From the NCBI GenBank assembly GCA_937952875.1, contig CALFDI010000170.1, positions 1 through 5,382 on the forward strand: a DNA stretch of 5,382 nt, given 5' to 3'. A model generated the notes under the pieces. The model ran no database searches. It worked only from the letters and a program-made list of their open reading frames with translations, and was not told the DNA's origin. Every line of letters starts with the position of its first letter. Within the stretch, counting starts at the first letter, position 1. Origin of the DNA: an uncultured Verrucomicrobiales bacterium. Lineage in GTDB: Bacteria > Verrucomicrobiota > Verrucomicrobiia > Verrucomicrobiales > Akkermansiaceae. Below, one piece after another: positions 1 to 5,382 of the stretch. Position numbers and translations under genes: made by a program.

Positions 1-2
1 GT

Positions 3-2651
3 TCATTTCTCACAGATCTGACCACGGATAACCCTGTCATTGAAATTCCTGTCACAGATGCTGACGCTCCTAACTGCTATGTCTCAGTTCTTGTCATTAA
101 GGGCTCACAGCAGAGCAAGCGAAAAAGTCAGCAGCCGCAGCTCCGACTCGGCTACTGCAACTTACAGGTAGAGAATGTAAAGGAAACGCTCTCGCTGTCT
201 CTCAAGACTCAACGCGAGAAAGACGAAGACGTCGTAGATCAGTTTCTCCCAGGTGAGACAGTGAGGGTGACTGGGCAGGTCAAGCAATACAATGGATCGC
301 CTGCGAAAGGCGCCGAAGTCACTGTCTACGCTGTCGATGAAGGCACACTCGCTGTCATGGGATATAAAACGCCCGATCTTCTATCCCATTTCTATCAAAA
401 TAGGAGGCTGAGGGTGTCTACCGGCACATCGCTTGAGTTCTTTCTCCCGGAGAATCAGGACTCTCTCTACTTATCCAATAAGGGATTCTTCGTCGGTGGT
501 GGAGATGATGCATTCGTAGTCGGTGGAGAAGGGGGAATGGAACTTGTCTCCAGATCAGATTTTTCTCCAACTGCCGTTTGGGAGCCGACCTTGATCACAG
601 ATGCATCTGGCACATTTAGTTGTGAATTTGATCTACCCGATACCCTGACGCGTTACCGCCTCATGGCAGTCGTTCATCAGAATCATGATAAGTTTGCGTC
701 TGCTGAGACCGATTTCCTCGTGAAGAAAGATGTCGCGCTTGAACCGCAGATACCACGCTTCGCTCAAGAGGGTGATCGCATGACTCTGCAGACGATCGTG
801 AGAAATACCACAGATACCCCTGGAGTGTGGACTGTTTCGCTTTCATCGGGCGATGGAACTGAAGCGTCTACATTTTCTCTCGTAGATGAAACTGGAAGCA
901 TGGTGAATGGCTCGGCGAAAGAACTGTCTTTAGCTGCACAATCAGAGGCTGTGATTTCTTTCCCTGTCACTTTTTCACAGACTGGAACCGCTCAGATAAA
1001 GTGGTCTGCATCACCACTGAGTTACGGAGAATCTTCCTTAAAGCCTCGTGATGCTCTTCGTTTATCTGATCAATTCGAAACGACACTTCCAGTCACTTAT
1101 CCATCACCGCTCTTGCGATCAGAAGTGGTGATCAAGCTCGAGCCCGGCAAGGTTCATCGCTTATCTGATCACATTGAGCCTTCTCTCCGTTCAGGTCGAG
1201 GTGAGCTTATTCTGGAGTCTACGAATTCTATGCTGGCGCTGAGTTCTGGGGCCGCAGATGCATTACTGCGCTACCCCTATGGCTGTGTCGAGCAGACAAG
1301 CTCTTCACTGATGCCATGGTTGGCAGTCGAGCAAATGCGCACAGTCGCACCGCAGTTAGTGTCAAAGAGCCCAGAAGAAGTGAAAAAAGCCATCCAGAAA
1401 GGCGTTGATCGCTTACTGTCCATGCAGCTATCAAATGGAGCATTCGGCTACTGGCCGACTTCTCATGACGTTTGTCACTGGGCGACGAGTTATGCAGGAT
1501 TTACTCTCATTCAGGCTAAGGAGGCGGGTGCTGATGTTCCAGACTTAGCTTTGCACAATCTGGCCACGTATCTTAAAAGTGGATTTAATACTGACTCTGA
1601 CAAAAAGCAAAGAAACGTCTCCGTCTCTGCACGAGATCTCTGGGTCTTGTCATTGCTTGGCGAAAAGCAAGATGCCCACGTCAATCGACTACTAGAAAAA
1701 CAAAAGAATTTGACTGAGCAGGCTCGTATTTTCCTATCACTGGCTCTTAATGAAGCCGGACAAAAGGAGAGAGCGCTTGAATTGCTTAAGATGCCGACAA
1801 AGTCTAATAAATCAGGCTGGATGCGCTATGGAGGTGAAAAGGCAATGCAACTCTACGCTCAGGCGATCATTTCTCCAGAGTCTGATACTTTAGCGGATCA
1901 AGTAGAAGAGCTGATGAAGAGCCGTGACTCTCGAGGGACCTGGTTTACCACATGGTATAATGGCTGGTCATTTCTTGCGCTCGGGGAAGTGGCAAAGCAT
2001 GAAAAGCAGCTATCTGATGACTATACGGTTAGTATAGTTGAAAAAAATGGACTTGCACCAACTCGTCTAACTCAAAAATCACAATCTCTATCTATTGCAG
2101 TCCATGATCAGATAGATCTGGAAATCAGCAGCGATGAGACTGTTTACGTGAAAACAAGTGTTAGCATGAAACCAAAGATCGATTCGATCAAAGCTGTTGA
2201 ATCTGAAGATCTGAAAATTTCACGTCGCTATGAGCGCATCCTCTCTGACGGCTCTGCAGAGATTCTTAAACAGCCAAAAGTAGGCGACCTCATCCGCGTG
2301 AGTTTAGATCTGCACTTTTCGGATAATGATAAACGTTATCTCGTAGTAGAAGATCGTTTGCCGTCAGTCTTTGAGGCTATCAATGAAGACTTCGCCTCGC
2401 AGTTAGCAGGAGTTCAAGGTGGGCAAACGAGTCAGAACGATTGGGGAGTGTCACATACCGAGATACGTGGTGATCGCACGCTTTTCTTCTTCGATCATGT
2501 GCCTTACTCAGGAAAGAAGACGCTCACCTATCTGGCGCGCTGCACACTGGCAGGAGATGTTCTCGCTGCTCCTGCTAAGATCGAGGCCATGTATGATCCG
2601 AGCGAGCGTGCGCTGACCACTGTAAGGAGATTTAGAAGTGAAGCGAAGTAA
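3..2651 (+). CDS. yfhM: Bacterial alpha-2-macroglobulin, thioester-containing, YfhM-like (5'-partial)
   Basis: This is the C-terminal part (882 codons) of a periplasmic protease-trapping alpha-2-macroglobulin; E. coli YfhM has about 1,650 residues, so roughly half is missing. The frame has no stop back to position 3. The GTG at 261 is internal, because family-typical sequence (APNCYVSV, LGYCNLQV) lies before it. Numbering from position 3, a bait-region domain spans about 45-150 with the hallmark VYAVDEGTLAVMGYKTPD, followed by a Gly-rich stretch at 164-178. The A2M domain starts near 183 (TAVWEPTLITD, LPDTLTRYR). The thioester motif CVEQ is at 428-431 (bases 1284-1295) within YPYGCVEQTSS. The alpha/alpha-toroid thioester domain continues to about 690, and a C-terminal macroglobulin domain covers about 755-870. 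An intact CxEQ plus an adjacent pbpC marks the YfhM type rather than YfaS, which lacks the thioester. The N-terminal signal or lipobox is outside the window. Family assignment is very secure. Confidence 0.95.
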   Translation, partial: SFLTDLTTDNPVIEIPVTDADAPNCYVSVLVIKGSQQSKRKSQQPQLRLGYCNLQVENVKETLSLSLKTQREKDEDVVDQFLPGETVRVTGQVKQYNGSPAKGAEVTVYAVDEGTLAVMGYKTPDLLSHFYQNRRLRVSTGTSLEFFLPENQDSLYLSNKGFFVGGGDDAFVVGGEGGMELVSRSDFSPTAVWEPTLITDASGTFSCEFDLPDTLTRYRLMAVVHQNHDKFASAETDFLVKKDVALEPQIPRFAQEGDRMTLQTIVRNTTDTPGVWTVSLSSGDGTEASTFSLVDETGSMVNGSAKELSLAAQSEAVISFPVTFSQTGTAQIKWSASPLSYGESSLKPRDALRLSDQFETTLPVTYPSPLLRSEVVIKLEPGKVHRLSDHIEPSLRSGRGELILESTNSMLALSSGAADALLRYPYGCVEQTSSSLMPWLAVEQMRTVAPQLVSKSPEEVKKAIQKGVDRLLSMQLSNGAFGYWPTSHDVCHWATSYAGFTLIQAKEAGADVPDLALHNLATYLKSGFNTDSDKKQRNVSVSARDLWVLSLLGEKQDAHVNRLLEKQKNLTEQARIFLSLALNEAGQKERALELLKMPTKSNKSGWMRYGGEKAMQLYAQAIISPESDTLADQVEELMKSRDSRGTWFTTWYNGWSFLALGEVAKHEKQLSDDYTVSIVEKNGLAPTRLTQKSQSLSIAVHDQIDLEISSDETVYVKTSVSMKPKIDSIKAVESEDLKISRRYERILSDGSAEILKQPKVGDLIRVSLDLHFSDNDKRYLVVEDRLPSVFEAINEDFASQLAGVQGGQTSQNDWGVSHTEIRGDRTLFFFDHVPYSGKKTLTYLARCTLAGDVLAAPAKIEAMYDPSERALTTVRRFRSEAK
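492..536 (+). other. Gly-rich bait-like loop of the A2M, with a short internal duplication
   Basis: Residues 164-178 of the partial A2M read VGGGDDAFVVGGEGG. They lie between the bait-region domain and the A2M domain, where family members carry the protease-cleaved bait. The 8-mer GTCGGTGG occurs at 492-499 and again at 519-526, 27 bases apart, so the two Gly-rich units (FVGGGDDA and FVVGGEGG) may come from a small tandem duplication. That this loop is the actual bait is inferred from its position. Confidence 0.5.
1284..1295 (+). other. Thioester motif Cys-Val-Glu-Gln of the A2M
   Basis: The codons TGT GTC GAG CAG encode C428 to Q431 of the partial protein, in the context PYGCVEQTSS. In thioester macroglobulins the Cys and Gln side chains form the internal bond that covalently captures a protease after bait cleavage. 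Eukaryotic proteins have CGEQ and E. coli YfhM has CLEQ; Val in the second position is a conservative variant. The motif is intact, so this protein should be thioester-competent. Confidence 0.9.
2624..2629 (+). promoter_or_regulatory. Shine-Dalgarno of pbpC, inside the A2M gene
   Basis: AAGGAG lies eight bases before the GTG at 2638, an optimal spacing. It fixes that GTG as the pbpC start. Both the site and the start lie upstream of the A2M stop (2649-2651), so ribosomes finishing the A2M arrive on top of the pbpC start. This implies translational coupling and makes a separate pbpC promoter unnecessary. Confidence 0.8.
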
Positions 2652-3525
2652 GTGGAAAAAGTGGTCTTTTCGCTGTCTTGGAGCACTGCTCATCGGCAGC
2701 TTATTGAGCTACTATCTCTTACCATGGTTCTGGAGTCTACCTCAGGGGCTTAATGTTCAGGAGGAGTCTTTAGTTTTGCTCGACCGGAATGGTGAGTCAC
2801 TAAGGGTTCAGGTTTTGGAGGACTCTACACGTAGAGTTAACATTGAATTTTCTGACATCCCTGAGGATTTCCTTCAGAGCACGTTAGCTGCAGAAGATAA
2901 GCGTTTCTTTCAGCACGGAGGCGTCGACTTCATAGCTCTTGGTCGAGCTATGAGTGACTGGATAAAGACAGGGCGCCCCAGCTCTGGAGCATCAACGATC
3001 ACGCAGCAGCTGGTGAAGCTAAATCGACCTCAAGGGCCACGAACGCTACAGGCTAAATTTCATGAAATGATGATCGCACGTCGATTAGAGATGAGCTGGA
3101 GCAAAGAAGATATTTTCACAGCCTACATCAATTGCTTGAATTATGGGAATCGTCGTAGCGGCCCTGTCGCAGCAGCTCAGTATTATTTTAATAACTCTCT
3201 TGAAAATCTTTCTCTCGCAGAAAGCGCATTCCTGGCTGGTCTGCCTCAGGCCCCTAGTCGATTGAACCCAAGGAAAGATCCATCTCTTGCACTGCAACGG
3301 CGTGACACAGTTTTACATCGTCTCAAGTCTTCTTTCGAATTGGGGAAACGTGTCGACGTGGCCTTAGACGAAGATCTACAGCTATCGCTGCGATCTCCTA
3401 GAGATGTCGCGCCATGGCTGAGTCATGAGATGAGTGGAAGTGGCTCCATTCAGACAACTCTCGATGCATCACTCCAGAGGCGTCTAGAAACAATCGTCCA
3501 AGAAGAGCTTGAGGATTTAAAATAA
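2638..3525 (+). CDS. pbpC: PBP1C N-terminal half: membrane-anchored GT51 peptidoglycan glycosyltransferase
   Basis: This 295-residue product polymerises lipid II into glycan strands at the periplasmic face of the inner membrane. Residues 1-9 are basic, and about 12-33 form one hydrophobic anchor (CLGALLIGSLL onward). The GT51 motifs are all present: AAEDKRFFQHGGVD with catalytic Glu86; SGASTITQQLVK at 116-127; KxxE at 140-143, whose Glu143 matches the second essential Glu of the family; YINCLNYGN at 163-171; and LSLAESAFLAGLPQAPSRLNP at 191-211. The RRDTVLHRL at 221-229 is typical of PBP1C. The start is the GTG at 2638, supported by AAGGAG; it overlaps the A2M end by 14 bases. The product stops at the TAA just after TTLDASLQRRLE, in the linker before the transpeptidase. 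It therefore has anchor and catalytic domain complete and resembles a monofunctional transglycosylase of the MtgA kind. E. coli PBP1C is reported to act mainly as a glycosyltransferase, so this half may be functional alone. Confidence 0.88.
   Translation: MKRSKWKKWSFRCLGALLIGSLLSYYLLPWFWSLPQGLNVQEESLVLLDRNGESLRVQVLEDSTRRVNIEFSDIPEDFLQSTLAAEDKRFFQHGGVDFIALGRAMSDWIKTGRPSSGASTITQQLVKLNRPQGPRTLQAKFHEMMIARRLEMSWSKEDIFTAYINCLNYGNRRSGPVAAAQYYFNNSLENLSLAESAFLAGLPQAPSRLNPRKDPSLALQRRDTVLHRLKSSFELGKRVDVALDEDLQLSLRSPRDVAPWLSHEMSGSGSIQTTLDASLQRRLETIVQEELEDLK
3523..3525 (+). other. In-frame TAA stop within pbpC
   Basis: The frame reads GAG GAT TTA AAA TAA AAA AAT GTT CAA, with PBP1C-like sequence on both sides in the same phase. 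The base before TTA is also T, so T TTA AAA (3516-3522) directly precedes the stop, and a run of seven A follows at 3524-3530. The A2M gene and pbpC itself end in TAA, so TAA is not generally reassigned here. A single substitution at 3523 from G, C or A would restore a sense codon. Confidence 0.9.
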
Positions 3526-3552
3526 AAAAATGTTCAACATGCAGCAGCTATT

Positions 3553-4872
3553 GTGGCGGATGTGAAGACGGGCGATATCCTTGCGCTCGTCTCTTCGGGT
3601 GATTGGAATAATCCTAATGGAGGACAGATCGATGGAACGCGATCAAAGCGCTCTCCAGGCTCAGCGTTAAAGCCATTTACGTATTTGCTCTCAATTGAAA
3701 AATCTGGTAAATCTACTGGATCAATAGTGGCAGATGTTCCAACTCGTTATCGGACGGGAGAAGGTCTGGAGGCACCTGAAAACTTTGATAAAACCTTCCG
3801 TGGTCCTGTGACGATTCGACATGCTCTCGCTTGTTCTCTCAATGTGCCAGCTATGAAAGAGCTTCAGGAGCTAGGCGGTGCGAATGTTTTACTCGAATTA
3901 CTGAAGGCCGTAGGAATGACATCCCTGCCTCAGTCAGCTGAGGATTACGGCTTGGGATTAACGATTGGAAATGCGCCAGTATCTTTGCGCGAACTCATCA
4001 CAGGGTATAGAGCGCTGGCACGCCTCGGTGAATCTGGTGGCTTGCGGCTGAGGCCTCACGAGATATCGGAAAGCTATCGAGTTTTTACTAAGGAATCTGC
4101 GTATATGATAGCTGATATTTTGGCTGATCCGGATGCAAGGCGTGCTGCTTTTGGCAGGAATAGCGCGTTAGATTTACCCTTTCGCTGTGCGGTGAAAACA
4201 GGGACCTCGTCAGACTTTCGTGATAACTGGTGCGTGGGATATACCCCTGATAGGATTGTGGCAGTCTGGGTTGGTAATTTCGATAACACACCGATGGATC
4301 ATGTTTCTGGCGTTTCAGGAGCAGGGCCTATCTTTCACCGTTCAATGGTCGCCGCACACGAGGGCATAGCACCGAGGTGGTTCGAGAAACCAGTAGAGGT
4401 GGTCGACGTCACTGTAGATCCGAGAACGGGGCGCATGAATCCACATGAAGGAGCTTTAGTCTCTCAAGAGCTTTGCTTGCAAGAGTCGCCGCCTTCGCTA
4501 TCGCTCAGTTATGACTACGATGAGTCAGGCCGAGTTCTTCTCGATGAAACTTATGCTGAATGGCTGGCGTCCGATCATAATCGCCGTCGCCAAGAGTTCG
4601 CACCGCGTGCTGAACAATTTTCGCAAGAGCCGCTGAGAATCATCGCACCCGTCACGGGGCAGACATATCTTTTAGATCCAGATTTACCGAAAACGGGACG
4701 TCTTACGTTACAGACTCACCCTTCAGGATTAGCAAACTGGCAGTCAGATACCTTAGAAATAGTAAAAGACTCGAGCACAGCGACTTTAATACCTGGCAAG
4801 CACACTCTCACTGCGACTGATTCCCGGAGTGGTGAAACACACACGGTAATCATCGAAGTGAGAGAGCTGTAA
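3553..4872 (+). CDS. pbpC: PBP1C C-terminal half: transpeptidase and BiPBP_C domain, separated by the stop
   Basis: This is the D,D-transpeptidase half of PBP1C, which would cross-link stem peptides. Numbered from the GTG at 3553, the penicillin-binding triad is intact: SALK with nucleophile Ser37 and Lys40 (bases 3661-3672), SLN at 95-97 (3835-3843) and KTGTS from 215 (4195 onward). RSPGSALKPF, SLNVPA and the DNWCVGYTPDRIVAVWVGNFD region after KTG are PBP1C signatures. From about residue 360 to the end is a BiPBP_C beta-domain (LRIIAPVTGQTYLLD to IPGKHTLTATD). Homology begins nine codons before the GTG, and no Shine-Dalgarno precedes it, so this is probably not a real start but the remainder of one longer gene. 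Alone it would have no signal peptide or membrane anchor and should not reach the periplasm. Reinitiation 28 bases after the TAA is conceivable but not supported by any site I can see. Confidence 0.75.
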   Translation: MADVKTGDILALVSSGDWNNPNGGQIDGTRSKRSPGSALKPFTYLLSIEKSGKSTGSIVADVPTRYRTGEGLEAPENFDKTFRGPVTIRHALACSLNVPAMKELQELGGANVLLELLKAVGMTSLPQSAEDYGLGLTIGNAPVSLRELITGYRALARLGESGGLRLRPHEISESYRVFTKESAYMIADILADPDARRAAFGRNSALDLPFRCAVKTGTSSDFRDNWCVGYTPDRIVAVWVGNFDNTPMDHVSGVSGAGPIFHRSMVAAHEGIAPRWFEKPVEVVDVTVDPRTGRMNPHEGALVSQELCLQESPPSLSLSYDYDESGRVLLDETYAEWLASDHNRRRQEFAPRAEQFSQEPLRIIAPVTGQTYLLDPDLPKTGRLTLQTHPSGLANWQSDTLEIVKDSSTATLIPGKHTLTATDSRSGETHTVIIEVREL

Positions 4873-4913
4873 CGAAAAAGGATCTCAGTCTTTTCAATTT
4901 TGTTCAATTGCAC
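4873..4913 (+). other. Short gap between pbpC and the next frame, no clear terminator
   Basis: These 41 bases hold only a weak inverted repeat, CAATT (4895-4899) and AATTG (4906-4910) around a six-base loop, without a G+C-rich stem or a T-tract after it. There is no convincing Shine-Dalgarno at a usable distance from the ATG at 4914. Nothing here shows whether transcription of the operon stops or continues into the next gene. Confidence 0.4.
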
Positions 4914-5382
4914 ATGAATATTATTAGCGTAAAATTAGATAGTAGATATATAGGAAATGTGGGTGTATCCATGTCCTTACTTGGAGGTTCAGAGGATTTG
5001 TGGGAAGGCTCAGTGAGCCGATTGTATCAATTACGACTCGTTGAAAAAAGTAACCCAGAAAGAGTCATATCCAGCAATATAGGTAGATCGTGGTTGGGTC
5101 GGGTAAGCAGCATCAAAACCGATTTGGCGGACTTTGGCCATATGACTACATATTTGAATTTATTTCAAAAATCGAAAACTGAATTTTGCGGTAGGGAAGT
5201 CGAGTTTTCGCTTGAGACATTTGTCGATCGAATTCCCGATGAATTTGAGAACATAGTCTTTGAAATACCTAGTTCTGGTGCAGGCTACTCTTTCAAACTC
5301 TCTTCAAAAGACGCTGATTTATCTAGAATGGTCGGTATTGCAGTGACTATGATTTATTCAACAGTTCTAAATCTAGAAAGTG
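4914..5382 (+). CDS. Unrecognised hypothetical protein (3'-partial)
   Basis: A frame opens at the ATG at 4914 (MNIISVKLDSRYIGNV) and stays open to the right edge, 156 codons plus one base. That is long for chance at the local 39% G+C, and all three minus-strand frames contain repeated stops here. I do not recognise a family. The protein is mixed polar and hydrophobic, with no signal peptide, membrane segment, repeat or Cys cluster in the visible part (one Cys, in TEFCGREVEF). It looks soluble and cytoplasmic. The start is uncertain: the ATG at 4914 has no Shine-Dalgarno, an in-frame ATG lies at 4971, and an in-frame TTG at 4998 has GGAGG at 4983-4987, ten bases before it. The lower G+C than the operon suggests a different origin or weaker selection, so I would not assume a shared function with pbpC. 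Confidence 0.65.
   Translation, partial: MNIISVKLDSRYIGNVGVSMSLLGGSEDLWEGSVSRLYQLRLVEKSNPERVISSNIGRSWLGRVSSIKTDLADFGHMTTYLNLFQKSKTEFCGREVEFSLETFVDRIPDEFENIVFEIPSSGAGYSFKLSSKDADLSRMVGIAVTMIYSTVLNLES

Larger units (their letters stand above)
2638..4872 (+). pseudogene. pbpC: pbpC (penicillin-binding protein 1C) interrupted by one in-frame TAA
   Basis: Taken as a single frame, this is 744 sense codons split 295 + 448 by the stop codon at 3523-3525; E. coli PbpC has about 770 residues, so nothing else is missing. The order is membrane anchor, GT51 glycosyltransferase, linker, transpeptidase and C-terminal BiPBP_C domain, the complete PBP1C architecture. Homology runs up to the stop (TTLDASLQRRLE) and resumes in the same frame within a few codons (VQHAAAIVADVKTGD), so no frameshift is needed; one base change from GAA, CAA or AAA would explain it. 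No second stop or eroded motif is visible in the 448 codons after it. I list the whole as a pseudogene because that is the conservative reading. A recent nonsense mutation, a sequencing or assembly error, readthrough, or real splitting into two proteins remain possible. The two halves are described separately. Confidence 0.65.

Noticed and set aside
261..263. GTG as the start of the A2M gene
   Set aside because: The frame is open back to position 3 and the 86 codons before it encode family-typical A2M sequence, so the GTG is an internal Val codon.
1062..1171. Repeated TTATCTGATCA at 1062-1072 and 1161-1171 as a possible regulatory or recombination site
   Set aside because: Both copies lie in A2M coding sequence and encode the dipeptide-like LSD-Q/H context; two copies of an 11-mer in a 2.6 kb gene do not support a site.
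3530..3565. ATG at 3530 as a restart after the TAA
   Set aside because: It is in another frame, hits a stop after about eleven codons and has no Shine-Dalgarno.
3522..3602. The -1 frame after the slippery heptamer encodes a 26-residue tail with five Cys (C-x2-C-x3-C-x2-C spacing), suggesting a metal-binding peptide
   Set aside because: It overlaps conserved zero-frame PBP1C coding sequence, so the Cys pattern is most simply an out-of-frame by-product.
3085..4291. Minus-strand frames of about 70 codons opposite pbpC, and similar ones opposite the A2M
   Set aside because: They lie wholly antisense to well-supported genes, have no recognisable content or ribosome sites, and look like shadows.
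4874..4910. Terminator after pbpC
   Set aside because: The only inverted repeat has five A+T-rich base pairs and no T-tract follows it.
4908..4935. Possible promoter TTGCAC - 16 bases - TAAAAT for the terminal gene
   Set aside because: The -10 is good but the -35 matches only three of six bases, in A+T-rich DNA where such matches are common. It would only suit the later start sites.

Overview
This window looks like a piece of a Gram-negative bacterial chromosome. It holds a two-gene cell-envelope operon, a thioester-type bacterial alpha-2-macroglobulin (YfhM-like) followed by penicillin-binding protein 1C (pbpC), and then the beginning of an unrelated, unrecognised gene. All three read on the + strand. 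A periplasmic A2M paired with PBP1C is a Gram-negative arrangement. G+C counted by hand in five sampled lines of the operon is about 50%, and pbpC has a good Shine-Dalgarno, which argues against Bacteroidota. I cannot place the organism further; a proteobacterium or a member of the PVC group would both fit.

Layout: positions 3-2651 are the C-terminal 882 codons of the A2M. Its reading frame is open to the left edge, so the gene is cut by the window and does not begin at the GTG at 261. pbpC begins at a GTG at 2638, inside the last codons of the A2M gene, with its Shine-Dalgarno also inside that gene, so the two are probably translationally coupled. The pbpC frame runs to 4872 but is interrupted by one in-frame TAA at 3523-3525. 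The stop lies in the linker between the glycosyltransferase half (2638-3525) and the transpeptidase half (3526-4872). Both halves are in the same frame, keep their catalytic motifs and together have the normal length of a PBP1C. After a 41-base gap with no clear terminator, a third frame opens at 4914 and is still open at the right edge (156 codons). That part is about 39% G+C and I recognise no family.

How the genes work together: in the accepted model the A2M traps proteases that breach the outer membrane, using a bait region and a Cys-Gln thioester, while PBP1C repairs peptidoglycan at the damage site. Here the second step is in question. Unless the TAA is an error or is read through, the cell makes only a membrane-anchored GT51 enzyme resembling a monofunctional transglycosylase. 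The transpeptidase half would then have no membrane anchor.

I found no RNA genes, mobile elements, CRISPR arrays or clear terminators. The main point of interest is the single nonsense codon in an otherwise intact pbpC, with a slippery-looking sequence directly in front of it. The second is the uncharacterised lower-G+C reading frame at the right edge.
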